Of a stretch of DNA of 64,000 bases, positions 1 through 8,785 are shown in pieces. Position 1 is the first letter of the stretch; each line of letters begins with the position of its first letter. Below the pieces are notes generated by a model. It worked only from the letters and a program-made list of their open reading frames with translations, was not told the DNA's origin and searched no databases. Position numbers and translations under genes: made by a program. This DNA comes from Edaphobacter modestus (lineage in GTDB: Bacteria > Acidobacteriota > Terriglobia > Terriglobales > Acidobacteriaceae). The stretch is taken from the NCBI RefSeq assembly GCF_004217555.1, contig NZ_SHKW01000001.1:2604001-2668000 (forward strand), given 5' to 3'.

Positions 1-2487
1 GATTTCGGAGGGGAAGGCGGGCGCGGCGACCGCCGGAGGAACGGCGGGCAGCGGGCGTGGCTTGGGGTCGAAGGCGTCAAAGAAAAGGAGCTCGGTGACT
101 TGGCGTACCGGTGCGTGGGCGTCGATGGTCTTGACGGTTGTGCCGGTGAGGGCTTTGGGGCCAATGACGCGGGGAAGGCGGAAGCTGGCGACGGTCTCCG
201 TCACGTCGCCACGGCCTGCGATGCGGACGATGCGGTCTATGGCGATGCCGTCTCCTTTGAGGCCGTCCCAGGTCCAATCGCGGAGCACGTCGAATTTGAC
301 GACGTTGATCCAGCGCTGGACCAGATCGGAACCGGAGGAGAAGGTGATGGACGATCCCTCAGGCGAGAGGGTGTGCCGGAGAGCGGAGGAGCAGGCGACG
401 ACCGTGCGTTTGGCGGCGCGGCCGGAGAGAGTGAGAGCAAGGTGGTCGAGGCCGAGTTCGGCGGCCAGCCTTTCGGTGGGCGAAGGCACGCTGTTATCTG
501 AGGGCGGCGGCTGGAAGAAGAAGGAGCGCAGGGAGGAGAAGCCCTCAGGTTCGCCGAGCAGGTCTGATTCAGCGGTGGCGGCGGCGCGAAGGTCGATGTT
601 GATCTGCGCGCCGCGGCGCAACTTGTCTTCTGCGAAGTAGCCGGGTTTATCGCGCCCTACAGCGATCAGTTGGAGGCGGAGCGCACGTGCCGTGGGCAGC
701 GCAAGTGGGCCTTCGTCGGGCTGGTGGCTGGCCAGAGTGATGAGGTCGTCATGGTCTTCGAACGCGAGGTCGAGGGTCATCTCCGGTCCGTCGAAGGTTC
801 GGGTGGTTTTGTAGAGCGGAAGGTAGGGGATGAGATCGCCGTCGAGGGCCTTGAGCTGGACCTCGATTTCGACGGTGAGGACATCGGGGTCGGGTACGCT
901 GATCTCGCGGGTGAGTTTGGGGTCGGCGGCGAGCGCGGCCAGGTCGTCTTCGAGGTCGGCGAAGGTGGCGGAGCCGGTGAAGAGGGCTTCCGGGTGGCCG
1001 AGGCGAGGCCTGGCGATGCGGAGTTGGCGCGAGTCTTGCGAGGGGCGCTGGAGGACTTCTATGTGCGCGGGAGGCTTGCGGCGCTGGAAGGTGAGACTCG
1101 CGAGGGAATTGCGATGCGGCTCGGGCAGAGAGACGCTGCTGTCCGGGCCGCCGCGCGTAAGGTCGGAGAGACGGACGCGGAACTCGTAGGTGTTGCCGTA
1201 CTGAAGCCGCACGTCCTTGTCGCCGACCGGCTGAAAGACTTTCTCGCGGTTGAGCATCTGCGGCGGGGCGGCGGGGTCCGGGTTTTGGACTTCAGGGCGG
1301 GCGTGCAGGCTAGTGAGGTCGGGGTCAGTGAGCGCGAGAGAGCTTCCACGCCAGGTCGCGAAGTAGGGTGGGAGCCAGAAGGCCCCGGCCTGCTTGGGAG
1401 AGAGTTGGGCGGGAGCGACTTCGACGACGCCTTCGCCCTGGAAGCTGCCGAGAGAGAATGGGCCGAGGGTAACGTCGCCTATGCTTTCGATGCGGAGCAG
1501 GGAACTCCATGCATCGTCGCCCTGCTTGCGAACATCGACGCGAAAGCCCGCGACGCCGTTGGGGCGGTCGAACATGAGCGTACGGTCCGGATTGAGCTGT
1601 ACCTGCCGATGCAGCCATTCGGCGATTTGCTCGTCGTCCCATGCGAGTTGGATGGAGTCGCCGGCGTCTGTGTTCTGGGCGCAGTGGACGAGCTTGGCGA
1701 GGCCGTCGTCGTAGGTCTGCGCTTCGCGGAAGATATCGTCGGCGATCGAGTCGTCGGGCCCGGTTGTAACGGGAAAGAGGACGGCGGCAAAGACCGGGCG
1801 AGGGACGGACAGTTTCGGGATGCGGGCGGCGTAGCGGGCGAGTATGTCGACTCCGGCGTAGTCGCTAGTGGGATGGAGATCGATGTAGAGCCAGCCGCCT
1901 TCGGCGAAGAAGGCCGGGTCAGCCGGAGTGACGGTAGCCTGGCCCATGAGGCCGAGGGCAGCGGCGAAATTGGGCTGACGCAGAGCGTAGGCCATCAGCC
2001 GGCCCCAGCTTACGTCAGAGGATGGGGCAGAGGGTTGGTCGGGTTGGTCGGTGACGCCCTGGTGCTGTGCACAGGCGAACTCGTCGGGGCTCAAGAGCAG
2101 CGGCGAATGTTGACGGTTGCCGATGAGTTGCTGATAGCTGGGTGTGATTGCCTTTCGAAAGCTGGCTTGGGTGCGGTTGGGAGCGATGGGCCGGATGGTG
2201 AAGTGGGTCGTGAGTTCGGTAAAGAGGTCTATTTTCTGGAGTGGAGGACCGTCGAGGACGAGGGGGCCGGTAGATGTCGCGTCCGCGGGCTGAGGCAGAC
2301 GGGCGAGGGAGCCGATCATGTTCGCTTCGAAGACAAGATTGGCGCTCGAAAAAGAAGGCAGGCCGGGTTGGAGCGGCTGGAATGGATCGCCTTTCGGTAG
2401 GCAGAGGAAGCGCACGGTCAGCGAGGCGCCGTCCCAGGATTGCGGGAAGGTCAGCAAGCTCAGAAAACTGTTCGGACCGATGGGCAT
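1..2487 (-). CDS. Large hypothetical protein, C-terminus beyond window
   Basis: An uninterrupted frame of 829 codons runs from ATG at 2487 to base 1, so the C-terminus lies outside the window. A near-perfect Shine-Dalgarno (AAGGAGG) sits a few bases before the ATG and fixes the start. The protein begins MPIGPNSFLSLL, has no signal peptide or membrane segment, and is rich in proline, aspartate and predicted beta-strand. A stretch around residue 460 (YEFRVRLSDL) resembles strands of fibronectin-like or other beta-sandwich repeats, but no family is recognised. It starts 27 bases after the stop of the 1511-aa gene, so the two are almost certainly co-transcribed and translated in sequence. Function unknown. 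Confidence is high for coding and low for any role. Confidence 0.85.
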   Translation of the reverse strand, partial: MPIGPNSFLSLLTFPQSWDGASLTVRFLCLPKGDPFQPLQPGLPSFSSANLVFEANMIGSLARLPQPADATSTGPLVLDGPPLQKIDLFTELTTHFTIRPIAPNRTQASFRKAITPSYQQLIGNRQHSPLLLSPDEFACAQHQGVTDQPDQPSAPSSDVSWGRLMAYALRQPNFAAALGLMGQATVTPADPAFFAEGGWLYIDLHPTSDYAGVDILARYAARIPKLSVPRPVFAAVLFPVTTGPDDSIADDIFREAQTYDDGLAKLVHCAQNTDAGDSIQLAWDDEQIAEWLHRQVQLNPDRTLMFDRPNGVAGFRVDVRKQGDDAWSSLLRIESIGDVTLGPFSLGSFQGEGVVEVAPAQLSPKQAGAFWLPPYFATWRGSSLALTDPDLTSLHARPEVQNPDPAAPPQMLNREKVFQPVGDKDVRLQYGNTYEFRVRLSDLTRGGPDSSVSLPEPHRNSLASLTFQRRKPPAHIEVLQRPSQDSRQLRIARPRLGHPEALFTGSATFADLEDDLAALAADPKLTREISVPDPDVLTVEIEVQLKALDGDLIPYLPLYKTTRTFDGPEMTLDLAFEDHDDLITLASHQPDEGPLALPTARALRLQLIAVGRDKPGYFAEDKLRRGAQINIDLRAAATAESDLLGEPEGFSSLRSFFFQPPPSDNSVPSPTERLAAELGLDHLALTLSGRAAKRTVVACSSALRHTLSPEGSSITFSSGSDLVQRWINVVKFDVLRDWTWDGLKGDGIAIDRIVRIAGRGDVTETVASFRLPRVIGPKALTGTTVKTIDAHAPVRQVTELLFFDAFDPKPRPLPAVPPAVAAPAFPSEI

Positions 2488-2514
2488 ACTGATTCCTCCT
2501 TGGGTAGGGATTTT

Positions 2515-5500
2515 CTAGACTGGGACTTCCGCGGCAAGTACGAAAGGTGTAGCGCCGGGCACGAAAGCAAAAGCGGCGACGGGAATGTCCTGGTGGAACT
2601 GAGTTTCAAAGTCGATGTCTTCATCAAAGAAGATGGCGATGTGGACGGACGCGGCAATGCGGATCTGCGCAAAGATTGTGACGAGGAGGGGGTTCCCGTC
2701 TTTGCGAAGCATTTTGGCGAGGACTTCGGCGCTGAAGGAGAAGCCGATAAGGCCGGCGAGCAGTTTGGCCCGGGCTTCGATGCCGACCAGAACGCCGGGT
2801 TGAAGCGTTTCGGGAACCAGGCTGTAGCCGTACTTAATGGTACCTTCGACGGCGAGCAGGCCGGGAATGAGGTCGCCGCCTATGGAGATGACGATGCCGA
2901 GGGTGAGCTGGACGAGGGGGCCGCCGGTCTCGTGCAGTTCGATGCTGAAGCGGAACAGGCCGCCCGCGTAGAGCAGTGGAGGGAAGATGCCCTGCTGCAC
3001 GTCTCCCTGGAACTCCATGAAAAGGAGTGCGCGATCGACTCCAGTGAGCGCGGCTTCCAGTTCGCCTTTGATGGTGAACTGGCCGTAGAACTTGCCCAGA
3101 CCGATTTCGACCCGGCCATCTGGACCGTCGCCGACTCGAAACAGCAGACCCATGTGGACGACGAAGGAGGGGCTGGACCCGCTGCCCGCGGTGATGGAGA
3201 CGTCAAAGTGAAACGGTAAGCCGACCATGTTCGAGAGCGAATTGAGAATGTCGGTCAGATCGCTAAGGGCTCCGGCGAAGACGAGATCGGGGGTGGCGAG
3301 CTTGGAGAGACCGCCGGCGACGGTCTCGTAGTGCGACTTGATTTGGAAAATCTGGCCGAGTGGGTCGGGCAGTTGCAGGTTCAGCAGCGAAGGCGGAGCG
3401 GAAACATTGAAAGCCGCCGGAAGAGCAGAATCGATGCCGAGGATGACTTTTTCCAGATTAGGCTGATCGACCTTGGGAACGAGGTCGTAGTCGCGTGTGA
3501 GACCCCAGCCGCCGCCTTTCATGAAGTCGGATAGCGGCTTCGCGGCGACGGTGAAGGTGTCGTTGTCGATGCGCCAATGGTCGTCGTGCGAGATGGTGAA
3601 GGAGGGCAGTTCGACCAACGGCAGGGCGAAGTTGGGGCGGGGGAATAGCCCGGTCGCTTGTACGAGCGAGTGCGGATCAGCGACGATCGGAGGCGTGTCG
3701 AAGAGCAGTTTTCCTGGCTGTCCGGGATCGATCTTTGCGGTTTTGAATAGGGCGCGGCTAGTGTCAGTCGCCATGAGCAGGGCGTACTCGATGGTGGCGT
3801 TGGTGCGACGGGTGTCGGCAGGCTCGCGGAACTTGTAGGGACCGGGGCCGTTGCGGACGAGCGGAACTCCGCGGTGGGCGTCGACGACGGCAGGCTCATG
3901 GGTGAAGCCGTCTAGGCGAACGAAGGTCCACTGGCCAGCGCGCGGAAGCTTGGGCGCCCCGACGATGGCGACGGCGAAGCCGAGTGTGTTGCCGTCGTCG
4001 AGCGCGGTGTCCGAGACGATACTGGAAATCTGGGCTTCGAGCGTTCCACCGACCCGCACGGCGCAATCGACGGGGCCCTTGATGGCGCCGACCTTGTCGA
4101 AGAGCAGCTTGAGGGTTTGCTTCCGTACTTCGTTTATCGGCGGGGGTATTTTTTTCGGCGAGTTGTTTATCTCGGAGGGCGTGAGCTGGACATACCCGGG
4201 GCGGTCGTAGATGGGGACGATGCCGCCGATGGCGCCTTCGATAGCGGCGTCGGCGTCAAAGATGACGGGCTGAACGGTGGTGGAGGGATTGAGGGTAATG
4301 ATTGGGCCGACGATGCGGATGCGGCGGATGTTCTGGAAGCTGCGGACCGCTCCATTCTGGAAGGCATCGGGGCGCTTGAACTCTCCGGCGTCGATGGCGA
4401 CCCAGCCGGTATCGATACGGAAGACACGGCCGGAGTTATGGCGTTCGAGGAAAATGCTGCGGATGACCCGGGCGCCGCACTCATAGAGGATGGAGCGGAA
4501 CTGGATAACTTCGTAGGCGGTGCGGCCGTTGAGGACCTGGAACTCGACCTTGGTGACGGAGGCTCCGAAGGGTTCATCCACGTCCTGATGCCATTGGCTG
4601 AACGTGCTGAGGCCGTAGCCCGAGAGGTCTGCGCGTTGAAGGGGAACGCCGCGAACAAAAGCTTTGTTGAACGGTTGGAGCAATTCGCTGGGAAGGACGC
4701 TACTGACGCCGACAGGGGCGGGGGGCGCGAAGTTCGCCAACTGGCGCATCATGCCGGGCATCATGCGCGAGGGGTCGTCCGGGAAGCGCTGACGCGCGAC
4801 CAGACGGATCTGGCGGGCGGAGGTGAGATCGCCGAAGGATGGTTCGTTGAGTAACGTGTCGGTAGCGGGCAGGAAGACGGGTTCCGGAAAGTGCGGGAAG
4901 GCAACGAAATCGAGCTGCGCGAAGGCGCGCAGGCCGAACGGGAGAGAGAAGAGAGCGCCAGCGGTGCTCTTTTGGCCGATGGCGCGGAGGATCTCTTCAG
5001 ACACTGAGGTGGGGAGTGCGGGAACAAGTTTGACGGAGTTCGCGCCGAGCAGGGTCGGGCCGCCGTTGAATTTTGAATGTCCGAACGTGGCACCAATGTT
5101 TGGTGGCGGCTCCAACTGCACGGGCTCCCACTGCACCTGCGGCTGCATGAGCAGGCGAACACGGTTGAGCTGGACGGAGAGCAGGTTGTCGACGATCTGG
5201 GGCTGGTTGGCTCCGAGGGCTTCGATGGCCACGCCGAACAGGTGCTCGCTGCTGGAGAGATCGAGCAGGAGCAACGACTCGGTTTGCGACTGGATGTGTT
5301 TCTGGAATGCGCCGCGAACGATAATCTCATCGGCGTCGTCGAGAAGAGGGACGGTGGGCGTGGGGAACGGGACTGGGGAGTCGAGGTGGGCTGATAGGGT
5401 GGGGCTAGCGCGGTCGGCCCATGGCATGGTGACGCTGAGCGCACGGGAGACGGCGGTGTCGCGGCGCGACGTGACGATGTTGGTGGCGTAAGGGTCGGGT

Positions 5501-7050
5501 AGAGTCGGGACGGCAAGACCGACATCAAAGAAGACGACTGCTGTGCCGGAGTGCAGAAGCGGAGCGGTGTCGAACGTGGCGTTGAGGGCAAGCCGTCGTG
5601 GCGGGCGGACGAGAAGGTAGAGGTTTTCGAGCGCGAAGCCGGCAGAGTCGTTGAAGCCCTGGGCTTCCGGGGCTGTTGCGTGCAGCGTGAGAGAGATGCT
5701 GGTGGGCGAGGTGTACAAGCCGAAGATGTTGATGGCTGCGGCAAACTCGAAAGGCTTGCCGTCGGCCCGGCGCGGGAGATCCCACTGGTTGACGCAGGAG
5801 CCGCCGGAGACGGCTACCTCGTCTATGCCGCCGCGCTCGCTGCGGAAGTTCAGGAGATTGAGCGGCTGGGCGGCGAAGCGGAGCCGAGTGAGCGAGGTGT
5901 CCCATAGGTCCAGGTCGTAGCTTGCGCCGGACACGGGCTGGAAGGATTGGATCTCGATCTGTTCGGCGTTGCAACTGAAGGTGGCGGCGAACCAACGGAA
6001 GGGGTCGCCATCTTGTGCCGCGAGGGTCGATGTGAGGCCGTCGCCGAGCGCGAAGACCAGCGAGCCGGCGTGCGAGGCTTCTCCGAGGTCGGTTGTGGGC
6101 GTTCTACAAATAGGGAACGCCCAATGGGGGTTGTTAACCGCGGCCTCGCCGGAGAATTGGGCGACGCGGGAAAGGTTTTCGGAGATAGACCAGGAAGGCT
6201 CGGTGGCTTGCAGAGGAAACCCGATCTGGTTGCCGTCGAGGAAGGGCGCGCCCGAGGACGTGAAGTGCAGATCGGAACCGAAACCGGAGAGGGTGAGGTC
6301 TCCAGTGAACGATGTCGGGGCGCTGGCGCTGACGTGCAGTTGCGCGGGGAGCTGCAACTGGAGCGCTTCGGCGTCCGAAGCGCCGCCGGCGGCGGGCGGG
6401 GGCTGCTCGAGATCGAGCGAGAGCGTCCAGAGGGTTCCGGGCGATAGGAAAATGCCTGGCTGTGGAATCAGATCGTGATCGAATGTGAGCGTTCCGCCTG
6501 TGATACGAGCGCCGACGAAGTTCTGCGTGTCGGCGACAAAGAAGCGCGCCTGGAGCCATACGGTTCCGGCGGGAAGCTGCCATGTTCTGCGGTCCGGCGA
6601 GGGTGTGGTGCCCTGGGGAATCAACATCAGCAGGAGTACGTGCTCGGGGAAGCCGGGAGGGAGCCTGAGGGTGACGGGAATGAAGGCAGGGTTCTCAATG
6701 GCGACGAAGCGTGAGAGTTGGCCGCTCTTGTCGGAGAACGGACCGAAGCGCTCCGACCTGCGCTCGGGCGAGAATGAGAGGAACGTGCCGAAAGGCACCT
6801 CTTCCGTTAGCAGCCTGAGGTGTCTTCCGGCGGCTGTGAGGGCGGCCGCCTGGGCGGCGCCAGCCTGGATGGCTTCAACGATGATGGGATCGAGATCGCC
6901 GGGCGGGATGATGTCGGCGTTGGCGGGATTTTGGAGGATGAGGACCGCGGCCTGGGCGCGGAGGAGGTTGCGAAGCGCCTCGGGAGGCGTTCCAGGAGCG
7001 GGTGCAAGAGAGTTCAAGAGGTCAAGCAGTTGCTGAATGAACGGATTCAT
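2515..7050 (-). CDS. Giant beta-rich hypothetical protein (1511 aa)
   Basis: A 1511-aa protein that I do not recognise. The N-terminal 90 residues look helical and amphipathic (MNPFIQQLLDLLNSL, then an Ala-rich helix). The long middle is beta-rich with many Pro and Asp and no signal peptide. The last 200 residues alternate Gly-rich and hydrophobic strands (for example FPPLLYAGGLFRFSIEL and VISIGGDLIPGLLAVEGTI), suggesting a repetitive beta-solenoid or lipid-facing domain. The ATG overlaps the stop of a 43-aa ORF in an ATGA junction, which indicates translational coupling, and a second giant gene follows after 27 bases. Large beta-rich cytosolic proteins of this kind can be structural parts of contractile or toxin-delivery particles, but no sheath, tube or baseplate gene is visible here, so that is speculation only. 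Confidence 0.85.
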   Translation of the reverse strand: MNPFIQQLLDLLNSLAPAPGTPPEALRNLLRAQAAVLILQNPANADIIPPGDLDPIIVEAIQAGAAQAAALTAAGRHLRLLTEEVPFGTFLSFSPERRSERFGPFSDKSGQLSRFVAIENPAFIPVTLRLPPGFPEHVLLLMLIPQGTTPSPDRRTWQLPAGTVWLQARFFVADTQNFVGARITGGTLTFDHDLIPQPGIFLSPGTLWTLSLDLEQPPPAAGGASDAEALQLQLPAQLHVSASAPTSFTGDLTLSGFGSDLHFTSSGAPFLDGNQIGFPLQATEPSWSISENLSRVAQFSGEAAVNNPHWAFPICRTPTTDLGEASHAGSLVFALGDGLTSTLAAQDGDPFRWFAATFSCNAEQIEIQSFQPVSGASYDLDLWDTSLTRLRFAAQPLNLLNFRSERGGIDEVAVSGGSCVNQWDLPRRADGKPFEFAAAINIFGLYTSPTSISLTLHATAPEAQGFNDSAGFALENLYLLVRPPRRLALNATFDTAPLLHSGTAVVFFDVGLAVPTLPDPYATNIVTSRRDTAVSRALSVTMPWADRASPTLSAHLDSPVPFPTPTVPLLDDADEIIVRGAFQKHIQSQTESLLLLDLSSSEHLFGVAIEALGANQPQIVDNLLSVQLNRVRLLMQPQVQWEPVQLEPPPNIGATFGHSKFNGGPTLLGANSVKLVPALPTSVSEEILRAIGQKSTAGALFSLPFGLRAFAQLDFVAFPHFPEPVFLPATDTLLNEPSFGDLTSARQIRLVARQRFPDDPSRMMPGMMRQLANFAPPAPVGVSSVLPSELLQPFNKAFVRGVPLQRADLSGYGLSTFSQWHQDVDEPFGASVTKVEFQVLNGRTAYEVIQFRSILYECGARVIRSIFLERHNSGRVFRIDTGWVAIDAGEFKRPDAFQNGAVRSFQNIRRIRIVGPIITLNPSTTVQPVIFDADAAIEGAIGGIVPIYDRPGYVQLTPSEINNSPKKIPPPINEVRKQTLKLLFDKVGAIKGPVDCAVRVGGTLEAQISSIVSDTALDDGNTLGFAVAIVGAPKLPRAGQWTFVRLDGFTHEPAVVDAHRGVPLVRNGPGPYKFREPADTRRTNATIEYALLMATDTSRALFKTAKIDPGQPGKLLFDTPPIVADPHSLVQATGLFPRPNFALPLVELPSFTISHDDHWRIDNDTFTVAAKPLSDFMKGGGWGLTRDYDLVPKVDQPNLEKVILGIDSALPAAFNVSAPPSLLNLQLPDPLGQIFQIKSHYETVAGGLSKLATPDLVFAGALSDLTDILNSLSNMVGLPFHFDVSITAGSGSSPSFVVHMGLLFRVGDGPDGRVEIGLGKFYGQFTIKGELEAALTGVDRALLFMEFQGDVQQGIFPPLLYAGGLFRFSIELHETGGPLVQLTLGIVISIGGDLIPGLLAVEGTIKYGYSLVPETLQPGVLVGIEARAKLLAGLIGFSFSAEVLAKMLRKDGNPLLVTIFAQIRIAASVHIAIFFDEDIDFETQFHQDIPVAAFAFVPGATPFVLAAEVPV

Positions 7051-7178
7051 CGCGTGATGAACTTCCGGCGCTCGAATTCGGCTACACGACTTTCGCTCCC
7101 GAGACTGATCGAACTTTCTCGAAGAGCATCATTCATCTTCCAGCACGTTCGCAACCGGGCGATTTCCTGATGGCTCAT
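7047..7178 (-). CDS. 43-aa mini-ORF coupled to the giant gene
   Basis: A short frame starting MSHQEIARLRTCWK and ending ERRKFITR. Its TGA (7049-7047) overlaps the ATG of the 1511-aa gene (7050-7048). A weak purine-rich site (AGAGGTG) lies about 10 bases upstream of the ATG. An in-frame GTG four codons earlier is an alternative start. The exact ATGA overlap suggests either a real small protein or a leader ORF that delivers ribosomes to the giant gene. No homology is recognised, and chance cannot be excluded at this length. Confidence 0.4.
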   Translation of the reverse strand: MSHQEIARLRTCWKMNDALRESSISLGSESRVAEFERRKFITR

Positions 7179-7604
7179 GCTATGTCGCACCTCTTAACAA
7201 AAAGTTGAAAAACGTCACATGATGATCAGGTTAGGCGTGTCGCCGCGATGGGTCACCGTGCGAGGAGCCCTCAAAATCTTAGAGACGAACAGCTTACAGA
7301 AGGAAATGTAGGTTCCCGTAGCGCGCTATCATCTTTTCCCTGTGATTGCTATGTGAGCCCGGGGCCGACTATTGCAAAGATCAACAAACAGACCCAATGA
7401 TCGCCACCTGGGCTATGTCTCGCACTGAATACCGTCCATCGTGCGGTGTTCACGCGACCCGAATTCCAACAAATCAGGCGGAATCCCATACGGCGCTTAC
7501 GGTACGACGGAGGCAGATATCGTATACGCCCAGCAGTGTCATGTGGTCAAATCCTTTTTTCCGAGGCGAAAGCACCACAGCGCGCGGTCAACACGATTTT
7601 TACG
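7179..7604. other. Intergenic stretch without a recognisable gene
   Basis: No frame here reads like a protein and codon use looks random. The segment lies between the start of the giant-gene unit and the terminal repeat of a decayed IS6-type element. It should hold the promoter of the minus-strand unit, but no clear -35/-10 pair could be assigned. Confidence 0.5.
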
Positions 7605-8180
7605 GGCTCTGTTGCATTAACTCTGTTGGTCGCAGTTCGTCCGTTGCGCGGTTTGCATCAGGCAGCGATAACGAAGATGTCGAACAGCTTGTTTACGAAG
7701 CGCACCTCGTCTTTGACATGCGGCTACACGTGAGGCAATGTCCTCGGCGGATCATCCGCATCACCTCGCCCCCCTTCATCGTAGCGGCGGCGTCTTCATT
7801 GTCTGAAAGCCTCGCGTGGGGCGAATGGCTCGCTTCAGTGCGCCGTGGTCCGCTTCAATGTTTCGCCAATCCATCAACATGAAATCGATCAACCGGCCAT
7901 GCTTGTCGACGGCCCGGAACAGGTACTTCCAGTGGCCACCGACATTCACATACGTCTCGTCCACTCGCCACGAGGTCGCACGGTACCCCTGGTACCAGCG
8001 GACCCGCTTCTCAAGCTCAGGCGCGTAGCGATGAACCCAGTGCATGATCGTGGTCGGATCCACGTCTACGCCGCGTTCCTGCATCATCTCCGCTAGATCC
8101 CGGTAGCTTATCCCATACTTGTAGTACCAGCGAACGCACACCAGGATGATATCCACAGGGAAACGACGGCGCTTGAACAT
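7605..8180 (-). mobile_element. Decayed IS6-family element with one terminal repeat
   Basis: GGCTCTGTTGCA at 7605-7616 matches the terminal inverted repeat typical of IS6-family elements and lies about 40 bases beyond the transposase stop, as expected for the 3' end. The transposase remnant occupies the rest. No opposite end is found: at about 8180 the sequence changes abruptly into an IS110-type transposase. The element is therefore a one-ended fragment. Confidence 0.75.
7658..8180 (-). pseudogene. IS6-family transposase, deleted and frameshifted
   Basis: The frame from ATG 8180 begins MFKRRRFPVDIILVC and contains the IS6 hallmarks: the HTH region, YAPELEKRVRWY, and DETYVNVGGHWKYLFRAVD with the first catalytic Asp. 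After DFML it jumps to IEADHGALKRAIRPTRGF, which normally lies about 60 residues later, so an in-frame deletion has removed the segment holding the second catalytic Asp. Downstream, two further frame changes are needed to read the usual C-terminus (GEVMRMIRRGHCLTC, then KDEVRFVNKLFDIFVIAA), ending at TGA 7660-7658. Intact family members are about 230 aa. The product cannot be active. Confidence 0.85.
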
Positions 8181-8683
8181 CCGGGTTCCGGGATCTTCTC
8201 TAACCATTCTGCGCGATGCCGTGGTGCATAGACGCTGGTACCGCTACAGGGAATGGCCCAGCTTCGGTAGAGCGCTTTGATTCGACTCATGACCCGTGTG
8301 AGATCCTTCGTAATGGTTACGTAGCTGCGACCTAATTCCTTTAAGGTGCGCATCCCGTGCTCGCCGTGATAAACCGACGTGAGCTGGTTGCCACGCAGCA
8401 GCTCCGCCAGCTTTCGCGCATCGATTCGGTCACTCTTGCTGCCGTCTTTCAATAGGGCGTTCTTGCGCGGATCGCAGACCACGAGATGGGTGACGTGAGG
8501 TTTAAGCAGGTCATGTAACCAGGCGGCAGAGGTCCCTTCTTCGAAGGTCACCGATAAACTTCCGTGTAGCCCCTGGATGAACTCAAGGATCGTGGTCGCT
8601 TTCGTCTCCAGAATACTTTCCATGATCAACTTCCCTCGGGAATCCGCGACTGCAACCGAGATCGTTGCTTGGTGGACGTCCAT
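8181..8683 (-). pseudogene. IS110-family transposase, N-terminal fragment
   Basis: This fragment encodes the DEDD/RuvC-like N-terminal domain of an IS110-family transposase. MDVHQATISVAVADS carries the first Asp, and DGSKSDRIDARKLAELL is the conserved later-Asp motif. The frame is clean for about 168 residues, up to RHRAEWLEKIPEPG, then crosses at about 8180 into out-of-frame IS6 DNA and stops at 8108. The C-terminal domain with the essential serine is missing. Upstream codons continue in frame (KHEGESSFA), so the original start may lie beyond 8683. The element was truncated by the junction with the IS6 fragment. Confidence 0.8.
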
Positions 8684-8785
8684 GGCAAACGAGGATTCTC
8701 CTTCGTGCTTGCCTCGGCTGTTGCTGGCTCCGTGCTCTAAATTGGCGACGATTGTTCATCGATTGAGTGGCGCCTTTACTTTTCA

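Noticed and set aside
670..2400. Long plus-strand frame (576 codons)
   Set aside because: It is antisense to the minus-strand giant gene, which has a perfect ribosome site and natural composition. The plus-strand product is a Glu/Val/Gly/Arg-rich shadow of its third-position GC bias.
4761..5744. Minus-strand 327-codon frame inside the 1511-aa gene
   Set aside because: It is frame-shifted inside the longer gene and has Ser/Pro/Arg-rich composition typical of off-frame translation.
1..7178. Contractile injection system
   Set aside because: No sheath, tube, baseplate, spike or AAA+ gene is present in the window. Only two unrecognised large proteins are seen, so the label is not supported.
7346..7882. 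Plus-strand 178-codon frame
   Set aside because: It overlaps the antisense IS6 remnant, has no ribosome site and random composition.
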